Source: Thermodesulfobacteriota bacterium (GTDB lineage: Bacteria > Desulfobacterota > DSM-4660 > Desulfatiglandales > Desulfatiglandaceae). From it: a DNA stretch of 64,000 nucleotides. The stretch's first letter is position 1; every line of letters begins with the position of its first letter. The position numbers were made by a program, and so were the translations under genes. Positions 46,036 to 54,398 of this stretch are shown here, one piece after another. Under the pieces are notes generated by a model. That model saw nothing but the letters and a program-made list of their open reading frames with translations. It made no database searches and had not been told where the DNA came from. The stretch spans positions 18,235 through 82,234 of the forward strand of contig JANQDY010000183.1 in assembly GCA_028278625.1 (NCBI GenBank), read 5' to 3'.

Positions 46036-47259
46036 CTACATGTTGCATCCGGTCTCCTCACAGGAAGGAAAATTCACGGAAGCGCCGACGATTTCCGCAA
46101 AATCTTCGGGACCCTTTTTCTCGGCTTCATTCTTGAGTCTTACGGTGTAATAGGGTCGGATGCATTGGTGATCACATTTTCTGAAATACTCTTCCCCGGT
46201 AAGGCCCTGATATTGATGGTCCTCCCAGGCGTCTATTATCTTATGGGGATTTGCCGAGCCGGCCCTTTTGATGGCATCCAGGTTTGCGCGCATCTGCTGG
46301 TATCCGTAGGCCGCGGCATAGGGCATGAAGACACCGTATTTCTTGCGATAGGCGGCCACGGCTCTCTTGTTTTGCGGGGTGTCGATGGTGTGATAATAGG
46401 GAATCCCGGCCCACGTCCCTTCGAGGAGCTTGGTCCCCAGGGCCTGGAATTCCACCTGGCCGGCGCTCATGGCCATACAGATGGTGGAAACCTTCTTCAT
46501 GCCGAAATTGACCGCTTGTTTCACGGAGTTCATGGTGTCGCCCGCGAAATTCAGAAAGAGCACACAATCGGGCTTGGCACTCATGGCTTTGGTGATGACG
46601 CCGCTGTATTCCGTTTCTCCGATGGGATGGTAGGAATTGCCGATCACCTTTTTGCCGTGTTCTTCAGCCACCTCCGTAACGTTTCTCAGAAATGTCTCGC
46701 CAAAAACGTATTTCGGTTGGATGGTGTAGAAGGTGTTGGCACCCACCTCCTTGATCATTCTGGGAACCACCTCACGGGCGGCGCCATAGGTGGGAATGGT
46801 CCACCGGAACGTATATGGGTTGCATTTGGTCCCGGTGATTTCATCCCCGGCGGTGTAAGCGGCACAGAGGACCTTGTTCCTGGCGCAGTAATCGGCCACG
46901 GCGTAAACCGTTGAGGCGATGGTGCCCACGTGCACCATTTTGACGCCTTCCTTTTCCACCCCCTCCTTTGCCTTGCGCACCCCATCGCTCGGTTTGAACG
47001 CGTCTCTCTCAATCAACTGGACGGGGGTTCCCAAAACCTTGTTACCGCTTTCCCAAATGGCCAGTTTCATTCCCCGCACCACGTCAATACCGGTGTCCGC
47101 GTAGGGACCGGTCACCGGCATGATGCTCAGTATTTTAATGGGTTCACCGGTGTTTGCACTGACACCGCCCACAATGCCCGAAAAATCGGCGGCCAATCCC
47201 GCACCTCCGATCAAGGCGGTTTTCAAGAAACTTCTTCGAGAAACAGATGGTAACTTCAT
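46036..47259 (-). CDS. Branched-chain-type ABC transporter substrate-binding protein with Tat signal
   Basis: A 407-residue periplasmic binding protein of the LivK/Leu-Ile-Val type (IKILSIMPVTGPYADTGIDV, KAKEGVEKEGVKMVHVGTIA). The N-terminus has a twin-arginine signal (SRRSFLKTALIGGAGLA), so it is exported folded, possibly with a cofactor or in an oxidation-sensitive state. AAGGAG precedes the ATG. It starts the operon binding protein-livH-livM-DUF169-livG. Confidence 0.92.
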   Translation of the reverse strand: MKLPSVSRRSFLKTALIGGAGLAADFSGIVGGVSANTGEPIKILSIMPVTGPYADTGIDVVRGMKLAIWESGNKVLGTPVQLIERDAFKPSDGVRKAKEGVEKEGVKMVHVGTIASTVYAVADYCARNKVLCAAYTAGDEITGTKCNPYTFRWTIPTYGAAREVVPRMIKEVGANTFYTIQPKYVFGETFLRNVTEVAEEHGKKVIGNSYHPIGETEYSGVITKAMSAKPDCVLFLNFAGDTMNSVKQAVNFGMKKVSTICMAMSAGQVEFQALGTKLLEGTWAGIPYYHTIDTPQNKRAVAAYRKKYGVFMPYAAAYGYQQMRANLDAIKRAGSANPHKIIDAWEDHQYQGLTGEEYFRKCDHQCIRPYYTVRLKNEAEKKGPEDFAEIVGASVNFPSCEETGCNM

Positions 47260-47610
47260 AATCAGGCTCCTTCTATTCAGATCAATGGATCACTCTTTTC
47301 AGCTTTCCCTATTTTAAGGCGTTCATGACATCCATAGGATTCATCCCCGCCTGCTGCGGAAAGATATGAGAAGAGATTCCGATAAGTCAATCTGGAAGTT
47401 CCGATCCAAAGAGGCTGCTTTGATCGTAAGAACCGATGGGTACCAAGCCTCATGGTCAACGGACCGCTTCCATCCGTTGCTTGAATCAAGAAAGGGCGAT
47501 CGGCTTATCCTCACGGGTCCGCCCCATCCATAGGACATTCCTGTTTGACAAAATGAGACACCCATTATATTCCTGCCCGTCCGGATGGATGACAGGAGAG
47601 GCAACCACAA
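47260..47610. promoter_or_regulatory. Divergent promoter region, Liv operon / methyltransferase
   Basis: There is no gene in this 351-base gap. TTGACA (47545-47550), 15-bp spacer and TATATT (47566-47571) form a promoter for the 47611 gene. An 11-base direct repeat, CATCCATAGGA, occurs at 47329-47339 and 47525-47535 and may be a regulator site. No minus-strand promoter for the Liv operon was clear. Confidence 0.45.
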
Positions 47611-48687
47611 ATGATCGATTTTAAAAACAAAGACACCATGACACCCAAGGAGAGACTAAAGAAGCTCATTGCCGGAGAAAAGATCGACCGGGTGCCCTTC
47701 AATCCGTTTTCCGCCGGTTTCTCGGCCCGGGTCTGCGGCATGGATCGCGGCGATTTCTACCGGCATCCTGAACAGGCCTTCAGGGCGGGGATGGGGTTCA
47801 TGAAACGGTATCCGTGGATGAATGCCCGCCCCAGCTACGGATGGGCGGATCGGGGGGCATGGGAATTCGGGGGTTCCCTTGTGTGGCCCGATCATGATGC
47901 CTATCCCACCCCCGTATCCCCTGATGCAGTGATTCTGGAACCCGAGGAAGTCGAAAGCCTTCCTGATCCTGATCCCCAATCCGCCGGCATCATCCCCCTT
48001 CTGGATCGGTTCAATGAGCTGAGCCGGAAAAACGGGTTTCCCGCGGCCCTTCCGGGCGGCACGCCCACCACCTCATCGGCGGGAATCGTGGGACGCGGCA
48101 ATTTCCTTAAATGGATCATTAAATATCCCGAGGCGGTCCACCGCCTACAGCAAAAGGTCAATCGCTTCTTGATGCGATGCGCTGAAATCACCATTCATAA
48201 ATTCGGTGGTGAGAATTGCGCCCTCTTTTGCGCCGTGCCCATGGAATCCAATCAGCTTATCGCCCCTAAAACCTTTGAAACCTTCTGCCTCCCCTACATC
48301 CGGGAGCTGATGGAGTACTATACATCCAGGGGAGTTCGAAACGTTCTGGTTCATCTGTGCGGAGACCACCGGCAAAACCTGCCCTTGTGGTCCAGCATAC
48401 CGGTTCCCGAGAGGACGACCTTTTCGGTGGGCCATGAAATGGATCTTCTAGAGACCGGAGGTGAGATCGGAAAAACCCATATCCTTGCGGGGAACATCGA
48501 CAGCACGCTTCTGCAGACGGGTTCCACGAAAGCAGTGGCAAAAGCGGTGACCCGGTGCCTGGAAGCGGGGATGAAACACCCTGGCGGCTTTTTTCTGATG
48601 CCAGCCTGTGAATTGCCGCCCGACACGCCGTTGACCAATGTGGGGGCCCTGGCGAGGACCCTGTATGAAAAGGGTTACTATGAATGA
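47611..48687 (+). CDS. UroD/MtaA-type corrinoid methyltransferase-like protein
   Basis: A 358-residue protein with AGGAGAGG before the ATG. It has the uroporphyrinogen decarboxylase fold in the version used by MtaA/CmuA methyltransferases: MTPKERLKKLIAGEKIDRVP, LVHLCGDHRQNLP (zinc His-x-Cys) and a C-terminal Cys in MPACELPPDTPL. Such proteins move methyl groups between a corrinoid and coenzyme or are degradative. It lacks the Arg-rich N-terminus of true HemE. No corrinoid protein is adjacent. Confidence 0.83.
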   Translation: MIDFKNKDTMTPKERLKKLIAGEKIDRVPFNPFSAGFSARVCGMDRGDFYRHPEQAFRAGMGFMKRYPWMNARPSYGWADRGAWEFGGSLVWPDHDAYPTPVSPDAVILEPEEVESLPDPDPQSAGIIPLLDRFNELSRKNGFPAALPGGTPTTSSAGIVGRGNFLKWIIKYPEAVHRLQQKVNRFLMRCAEITIHKFGGENCALFCAVPMESNQLIAPKTFETFCLPYIRELMEYYTSRGVRNVLVHLCGDHRQNLPLWSSIPVPERTTFSVGHEMDLLETGGEIGKTHILAGNIDSTLLQTGSTKAVAKAVTRCLEAGMKHPGGFFLMPACELPPDTPLTNVGALARTLYEKGYYE

Positions 48688-48715
48688 CGCATCTAATGTG
48701 CGAACCCCCCACCTT

Positions 48716-48759
48716 CGTCCATATTTCTGGATCTTTTCCAAAAACCTGGACGGTTTTTT
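48716..48759 (+). terminator. Terminator after the methyltransferase gene (copy of 39699-39741)
   Basis: CGTCCA (48716-48721) pairs with TGGACG (48747-48752), inner TGGA/TCCA stem, then TTTTTT at 48754-48759. Confidence 0.75.
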
Positions 48760-48878
48760 GAAGAAGTAGCAGAGATTCCTTGACTTTTTCCGCCATTCCC
48801 CTACCCTTTCCCCTCCATTGGACCCGCCCACCCACCCTTCTGACGCTCTTCATGCAATTCCATCACAGGGTTTCATTC

Positions 48879-48892
48879 GGCATGTATATTGC
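48879..48892 (+). promoter_or_regulatory. Sigma-54-type promoter of binding-protein paralogue 2
   Basis: CGGCATG-TATA-TTGCTG, GG and GC ten bases apart, 83 bases before the start at 48975. It is nearly identical to the 39868 element. Confidence 0.7.
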
Positions 48893-48974
48893 TGTTCCCG
48901 AAGGTAAGGAATTGGCTGCCTTGAGCCGTTCTACAATCAGTGTGGAAAACGCATTTAAATGGAAAAGGAGAAAT

Positions 48975-49742
48975 ATGATGAAAAGAAACCGTGAAAGAAG
49001 TCCTCTAGGAATCCGCTGGAACAAAATATCGACCATGGGAGCCTTGGCCGTCCTGACCCTGATGTTATTGATTCTTCCCGCTGGGGCAGCGGATTATAAG
49101 GTGAGCCTGGCCAAAATGCCCGTATATGCGGAAAGCACGGACAAAGGAGTCCTTGTGGACCTGGTGAAGACCATGGCCAAAACTTCCGGCAAGGACATCG
49201 AAATCATGGTGGTCCCGTTTAACCGCTCAATCCGTAATGTGGTGGAGGGAAAAGCGGATCTGCACATGCCCTTGATCAAAAATGATGTCATCGACCAAAA
49301 CAAGCTGGAATACACCTATGCAAAACCAACCCTTTGGCATGTGAACTTTGTACTCTACACCAACAAGAACAAACCCATCGACAAAGACAACCTGAAGGAT
49401 TACAAGATCGAAACGGACCTTGCCCATGTGGACTATTTCGATTTTCCCATCAAACGTTCCACCCGAATTGACAGCAGTCTCAAAAAAGTAGACGCAGGGA
49501 GAATTGACGGCTTCATATTCGCCGATTTTGCATCAGACCCCATCATTAAAAAGGAAGGGCTGAAAAATATTCACCGGGAACTCTATAAGGTCTTTGACAG
49601 TTGCATGGTGCTCCCCAAGGGGGGAGAAGGAAAGGCCACGGACGTCTTCCTCACCGAAACCATTGAAAAGATGCAGGCAGACGGCTCTTTTGAAAAAATC
49701 ATGTCCCCCATTGATAAACCCTACGAAGACTGGCAACCTTAA
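48975..49742 (+). CDS. Periplasmic solute-binding protein, family 3 type (paralogue 2)
   Basis: A 255-residue exported protein; AAGGAG precedes ATG 48975/48978, and the frame upstream to 48780 crosses the promoter and is not coding. Signal sequence near residues 18-38 (GALAVLTLMLLILPAGAA). Clearly homologous over its whole length to the 41607 protein (shared KNKPxDKxNLKDYxIETDLA, TRxDSSLKKVxAGRIDGFIF). No adjacent permease. A strong terminator follows at 49767-49824. Confidence 0.88.
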   Translation: MMKRNRERSPLGIRWNKISTMGALAVLTLMLLILPAGAADYKVSLAKMPVYAESTDKGVLVDLVKTMAKTSGKDIEIMVVPFNRSIRNVVEGKADLHMPLIKNDVIDQNKLEYTYAKPTLWHVNFVLYTNKNKPIDKDNLKDYKIETDLAHVDYFDFPIKRSTRIDSSLKKVDAGRIDGFIFADFASDPIIKKEGLKNIHRELYKVFDSCMVLPKGGEGKATDVFLTETIEKMQADGSFEKIMSPIDKPYEDWQP

Positions 49743-49766
49743 TCTTCAACCACCCCTCACAAACGC

Positions 49767-49824
49767 CGGGAACGTCCTTAAGGCTTCAACCGGTGAAGCC
49801 AGGGGCGTTCCCGCTTTTTATTTT
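49767..49824 (+). terminator. Branched rho-independent terminator
   Basis: CGGGAACG (49767-49774) pairs with CGTTCCCG (49806-49813), enclosing a GGCTTCA/TGAAGCC stem (49782-49788 with 49794-49800), followed by the T-rich run 49815-49824. It overlaps the last codons of the convergent TRAP gene. Confidence 0.85.
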
Positions 49825-51098
49825 CTGACAATTTCCATGAGCCACAGGGTTAGTGGCGGATAGAAGGTGATGATTAGAAGATCCACCAGTAGAATCCCCA
49901 AAAACGGCAGAATCCGCCGGCTGATGGCCCCTAAACTGTCCCGGGAGATGGATGCCGAGACAATCAAACAGATGCCCATGGGGGGTGTCAACATACCGAT
50001 GGCCAGGTTTGTGACCACAATCACCCCCAACTGAATCATATCCACCCCCAGTGATGGTGCCATGGCCGTAATCATGGGAACCAGAAGTATGAGCGCTGCG
50101 GTGGTTTCCACAAAGGTACCGGCCACCAGCAAAAGCGCATTGATCAAAAGAAGCAGCACCACCGGGTTGTCGCTGATGCCCAGGAGAGAGCCGGCCAGGC
50201 GTGCGGGAATATCCTCCATGGCCGCCACCCAACTGAAAACCGATGCCGTGGCGATAATGAACATGACGATGGCGGACGTTACAGCCCCTTCCCTGAAAAG
50301 GGGAAAGAGGTCTTTCGGCTTGATCTTTCTGTAAACAAACATCCCCACCACCAGGGCGTACACCACCGCAACGGCGGCTGACTCCGTGGCCGTAAAGATG
50401 CCGAACAGGATACCGCCGAGGATAATGACCGGTGCGCCCAATGCCAGCAGTGCCCTTTTGAAACGCTTCCAGATCTCCTGGGCCGAAAACACCCCCGCGG
50501 CCGCATAACCCCGATTCCGTGAAATAACCGTTGCAACCACGATAAGGGAGACTCCGATCAGGATACCCGGAAGAATGCCCCCCGCAAAGAGGCGGCCGAT
50601 GGATGCACCGGTCAGAAAGCCGAAAATAATCATGGGGATGGATGGCGGTATGATCACCCCGATAGAACCGCCCGAGGCCTGCACAGCCGCTGCAAAATCA
50701 GACGCGTAGCCCGATTTTTTCATGGCCGGAATCAGGATGGCACCGACAGCGGCGGCATCGGCGGCGGCTGAGCCTGAAATGCCGGCAAAAAACATGGCCG
50801 AGACAATGGTCACCGCTGCCATTCCCCCCGGAAGCCACCCCACAAGGGCATTTGCCAGATCGATGATTCTCCGGCTGATGCCGCCGGCCTCCATGATGAC
50901 CCCGGTAAACATGAACAGGGGAACCGCCATGAGGTGAAAGGAGTCCACTCCGCCGAACATTTTCTGCACCACCATCATCAGTGGAGAATCGCCTGCCACC
51001 ACAATGCAGAGCAGGGAAGCGGCCCCGATGGCAATGGCAATGGGAGCGTTCATGGCAAAAAGGAGAAACAGGGACAGGATAAGGATTTCAGCGGTCAC
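49818..51098 (-). CDS. dctM: TRAP transporter large permease (DctM)
   Basis: A 426-residue protein from GTG 51098, which has GGAG six bases upstream and overlaps dctQ by 11 bases; the in-frame ATG at 51149 would give an over-long N-terminus. About 12 helices, with conserved segments AGISGSAAADAAAVGAILIP and GGSIGVIIPPSIPMIIFG. It forms the Na+-driven transport channel with DctQ. Confidence 0.94.
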   Translation of the reverse strand: MTAEILILSLFLLFAMNAPIAIAIGAASLLCIVVAGDSPLMMVVQKMFGGVDSFHLMAVPLFMFTGVIMEAGGISRRIIDLANALVGWLPGGMAAVTIVSAMFFAGISGSAAADAAAVGAILIPAMKKSGYASDFAAAVQASGGSIGVIIPPSIPMIIFGFLTGASIGRLFAGGILPGILIGVSLIVVATVISRNRGYAAAGVFSAQEIWKRFKRALLALGAPVIILGGILFGIFTATESAAVAVVYALVVGMFVYRKIKPKDLFPLFREGAVTSAIVMFIIATASVFSWVAAMEDIPARLAGSLLGISDNPVVLLLLINALLLVAGTFVETTAALILLVPMITAMAPSLGVDMIQLGVIVVTNLAIGMLTPPMGICLIVSASISRDSLGAISRRILPFLGILLVDLLIITFYPPLTLWLMEIVRK

Positions 51099-51573
51099 GG
51101 GAATCTCCGGCCAGCGCTTCAAGGAGAAAATTAAGACCATGAATGGCAAAAATGGCCCCGCTTAGGGGGATGATCGCAAAAACGATCCATTTGGGCAGAT
51201 AAAGGGCCGGCGATATCTGAAGCCGCACAAAGTAGGCAAACCGGCACCCGAAATAGATCATGACGGCAAAGAGCGCCAAGGAGATTAAGTGGACCAGTAT
51301 CTTAACGGATTTCCGCAACCCTTGGGGCATCCTTTTCTCCAGCATGTCGATGCCCGGGTGGACCTTTCGGCGATAGGCCACGGAAGCACCCAGGAATGAA
51401 AGCCAGACCAGCAAATAGCGGGCCAGCTCCTCGGACCAGAAAAGGGAGTGATTGAAACCATACCGGCAAAGGACCTGAAGCGCCACCACCAGGGCCATGC
51501 CGAAGCCCATGCCGAACAGGAGATATTCGACCCACCCGTTGATGGTGGCACTCAATCTTTCAAGAGCGGACAC
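51088..51573 (-). CDS. dctQ: TRAP transporter small permease (DctQ)
   Basis: A 161-residue protein with four helices; FWSEELARYLLVWLSFLGAS is the typical DctQ segment. It starts 16 bases after the dctP stop, in order dctP-dctQ-dctM on the minus strand. Confidence 0.94.
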   Translation of the reverse strand: MSALERLSATINGWVEYLLFGMGFGMALVVALQVLCRYGFNHSLFWSEELARYLLVWLSFLGASVAYRRKVHPGIDMLEKRMPQGLRKSVKILVHLISLALFAVMIYFGCRFAYFVRLQISPALYLPKWIVFAIIPLSGAIFAIHGLNFLLEALAGDSRDR

Positions 51574-51589
51574 CGTTTCATCCCGAGGG

Positions 51590-52567
51590 TTATTGGGTAG
51601 CTGCCAGGATTTTCTTAAGAAGGGCCTGCACCTTTGGATTGCCGTACAAATCCATTCTCTGAATGTCCCCCACTTTGGACCTGAAGGAACGGATATCGGG
51701 ATTTTCCTCCACCTGCATCCCTTTTTCCTTCAGGAATTTCAACCGGGCCGCGTTCTTGCTGCGGTTATCCCCCCTCTGGTAGATGGCCGCATCGATCATT
51801 GCTTTTTGAATCATCTCTTTGGTTTTGGCATCGAGGCTGTTCCACCAGATCAGCGATGCCACATCGATATGGTAGGAGTAAACGTGACGGGTCAAGCTCA
51901 TGTACTTCTGAATTTCGTAAAATTTATAAACCTCCATGACCCACAGGGGATTTTCCTGTCCGTCGATCACCCCCTGTTCCAGCTCGGTATAGATGGGCCA
52001 GGGCATGGGGGTGGGATTAGCTCCCAGGGACTGCCAGATGGCCTTGTGAATGGCGGAATTCATGACCCGGATTTTAAGCCCTTTGAGATCATCGGCCGTC
52101 TTGACGGGACGTCTGTTATTGGTGAGATTTCGAAACCCGTTTTCAGAAAAACAGAGGCCCTTGAAACCGGAACTCTCAAGGCTTTTTAACAGTTCCGCTC
52201 CCAGGAGACCGTCCAGAACCCGGTCCACCTGCTCATAATCCTTGAACAGAAACGGGTAATTGATGACCCTGGCCATGGGGTCAAAGGTGTCAAAGGGGCC
52301 GCCCGTAACGATGGCCATCTGAATGGAGTTCATCTGAACCTGCTGCAGAATCTCGGTTTCATTGCCTAGGGAAGCGGAATGAAAAATCTTGACTTTTATC
52401 TCCCCTTTGGAGCGCTTTTCAATGAGTTCCTTGAATTTCTCGGCGGCAATATTCTGGGCTGACCCCGGTTTGGTAACAACGGCCAGCTTGATTGTCATAC
52501 CCGCCCCGGCATGGCCCCAAAAGAGCAGGCATGTTACCATCAACAACAATATGGTCGCTTTTTTCAC
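51590..52567 (-). CDS. dctP: TRAP transporter substrate-binding protein (DctP)
   Basis: A 325-residue protein from GTG 52567 with AAAGG close upstream and a signal peptide (KKATILLLMVTCLLFWGHAG). The family motif lies in NSAIHKAIWQSLGANPTPMP and ELEQGVIDGQENP, with the Arg of IRVMNSA likely binding the ligand carboxylate. Substrate an organic acid; neighbours suggest one that is activated by the adjacent acyl-CoA ligase. Confidence 0.93.
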   Translation of the reverse strand: MKKATILLLMVTCLLFWGHAGAGMTIKLAVVTKPGSAQNIAAEKFKELIEKRSKGEIKVKIFHSASLGNETEILQQVQMNSIQMAIVTGGPFDTFDPMARVINYPFLFKDYEQVDRVLDGLLGAELLKSLESSGFKGLCFSENGFRNLTNNRRPVKTADDLKGLKIRVMNSAIHKAIWQSLGANPTPMPWPIYTELEQGVIDGQENPLWVMEVYKFYEIQKYMSLTRHVYSYHIDVASLIWWNSLDAKTKEMIQKAMIDAAIYQRGDNRSKNAARLKFLKEKGMQVEENPDIRSFRSKVGDIQRMDLYGNPKVQALLKKILAATQ

Positions 52568-52652
52568 GTTCCTTTCCCCCTTATGCAATCGTTCGTAACA
52601 GTTAAATGAAAAGATCTGTCCGTTCTTGCCATTGTGCCGTTACCGCTAACAC

Positions 52653-54185
52653 TTATGGTGACATGTTGGCAAGAAAATCATCGCGGATGGTCCGTTTAAG
52701 GGTCTTTCCAGCCACATTTCGAGGGAAATCCTTCAGAATAACCGCCCGGCGAATGCGCTGGAATTTGGCGCTCACCCGTTCATTGGTCCAATGGACCAGT
52801 TCTTCGGGGGCAATGGTTCCCCCATCGGTCAGGGTGACGGCCGCCACTGGGGTTTCACCCCATTTTTCATGGGGGATTCCGAATACCGCGGCCTCCAGGA
52901 TATCCGGGTGCTGCACAATGATCTCTTCTATGTCCCTGGGATATACATTGACCCCGCCGGATATGATCATATCCTTTTTCCGATCCACCAGGTAAAGAAA
53001 CCCATCTTCATCCACGTACCCCATATCCCCCGTGTAAAGCCAGCCGTCCACAATGGTTCGGCTGGTGAGTCCCGGACGTTTGTAGTATTCCACCATCTGT
53101 ATGGGACCCTTTCCAACGATTTCGCCCACTTCTCCTGGAGGAACCTGCTTTTTTGCTTCATCCTCGATGCGAAGGTCGAAAAAGGCGGTGGGCGCTCCCA
53201 CGGAACCGGTCTTCCTTTGATAATCATTTCTGTCCAGAATGGTCAAGAAACCTTCGGTCAAACCGTAGAGCTCGTAGAGCCGGTCGGGCAGCTGTCTGAT
53301 CAATTCCTCCTTGTATTCCCTGTGCAGGGGCGCTCCCAGGGAGCAGATCATTTGGAGCGTCTCCAGGGCTTCCGGGGAAAAATTGGCGGAATGGAGCACT
53401 CCCACAATCTGGGACGGCACCATCATGACATGGGTGACCTTTTCATTCCGAACGGTTTGGATGAACGCCTCCGTATCGAATTGGCGATGAAGGATGAAAG
53501 TGGCACCTAGGAACATGGCGGAGAGCAGGGTTACGAACGCGCCGTTAAAAACGAGGGCCCCGGAATGGAGCACAACGCTTTCCGGGGTCATGCGGAAAAT
53601 GGATGCGCACAGGACGGCGTAGGCAACACGGACCTTGTGGCTCATTACAATCCCTTTGGGATGGCCCGTGGTACCGCTGCTGTACATGATGTTGTAAATG
53701 TCATTTTCGTCGATTTGGATACCCGTGGGTTCGCCATCATCGGCAGCCGACGTGAGCGCATGATAATCCCGGTACCCGGTTTCGGGATTGCCGTCCACCA
53801 ACAGAAATCGATCCTGGGCGAGTGCCGGCAGATCCCTCCGAATGCCGTTCAGTGTCTCCACCATTTGGGCGTTGGTAATGACCAGGGTTGTATCGGAATC
53901 GTTTAAAAGGGACTTGAGCCCCTCCGAAAGGAGCAACATGCTCTGGGGCACGACCACGGCTCCGATTTTGGCGGCGGCCCAGTAGACTTCGAGGATCTCC
54001 ATGCAGTTGGGAAGGAGGGTTGAGATTTTGTCGCCCTTTTGAATCCCCATATCCAGGAAGGCGTTTGCCACCCGGTTGACATTTTGGTTGTATTCCTTAA
54101 AGCTTAAACGTCTGTCCCCGAAAATAAGCGCCGTTTTGTCCGGTAGATATCGTGAATTGCGGGTCAAAAGGCTTCCGATGTCCAT
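52653..54185 (-). CDS. AMP-forming acyl-CoA synthetase
   Basis: A 510-residue ANL enzyme. The ATP-binding loop is YSSGTTGHPKGIVMSH, followed by YELYGLTEG, YTGDMGYVDEDGFLYLVDRKKDMI and the C-terminal catalytic Lys in AGKTLKRTIRDD. It activates a carboxylic acid to its CoA thioester. It is the first gene ahead of dctPQM (85 bases), suggesting uptake and activation of one substrate. Confidence 0.93.
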   Translation of the reverse strand: MDIGSLLTRNSRYLPDKTALIFGDRRLSFKEYNQNVNRVANAFLDMGIQKGDKISTLLPNCMEILEVYWAAAKIGAVVVPQSMLLLSEGLKSLLNDSDTTLVITNAQMVETLNGIRRDLPALAQDRFLLVDGNPETGYRDYHALTSAADDGEPTGIQIDENDIYNIMYSSGTTGHPKGIVMSHKVRVAYAVLCASIFRMTPESVVLHSGALVFNGAFVTLLSAMFLGATFILHRQFDTEAFIQTVRNEKVTHVMMVPSQIVGVLHSANFSPEALETLQMICSLGAPLHREYKEELIRQLPDRLYELYGLTEGFLTILDRNDYQRKTGSVGAPTAFFDLRIEDEAKKQVPPGEVGEIVGKGPIQMVEYYKRPGLTSRTIVDGWLYTGDMGYVDEDGFLYLVDRKKDMIISGGVNVYPRDIEEIIVQHPDILEAAVFGIPHEKWGETPVAAVTLTDGGTIAPEELVHWTNERVSAKFQRIRRAVILKDFPRNVAGKTLKRTIRDDFLANMSP

Positions 54186-54398
54186 ACAATGAATCCTCCA
54201 TTAGGTGTTATGATCCTTATCATAAACCGTTCATTGTTCTTGTCCAACCGGAATTTAAAAAAACACGAGACAAAACGCTATTATCACCTGATACGGTGAT
54301 TAGAAGGACGGAGGAATGGTTATTGCCTATGGTGTTTTTAAAGACTTGTGGTGCCGCGACGACCCTCAGATGTGTTTTAAGGTGCCCCATAAAAGGGT

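Noticed and set aside
45976..46914. 312-codon plus-strand frame over the Liv binding protein
   Set aside because: Shadow of the Tat-exported binding protein gene on the other strand.
47545..47571. A third copy of the granule-module promoter, suggested by TTGACAAAATGA
   Set aside because: It shares the -35 box and TATATT but lacks the TGACGC/GCGTTA dyad and has a 15-bp spacer, so it is only a similar promoter.
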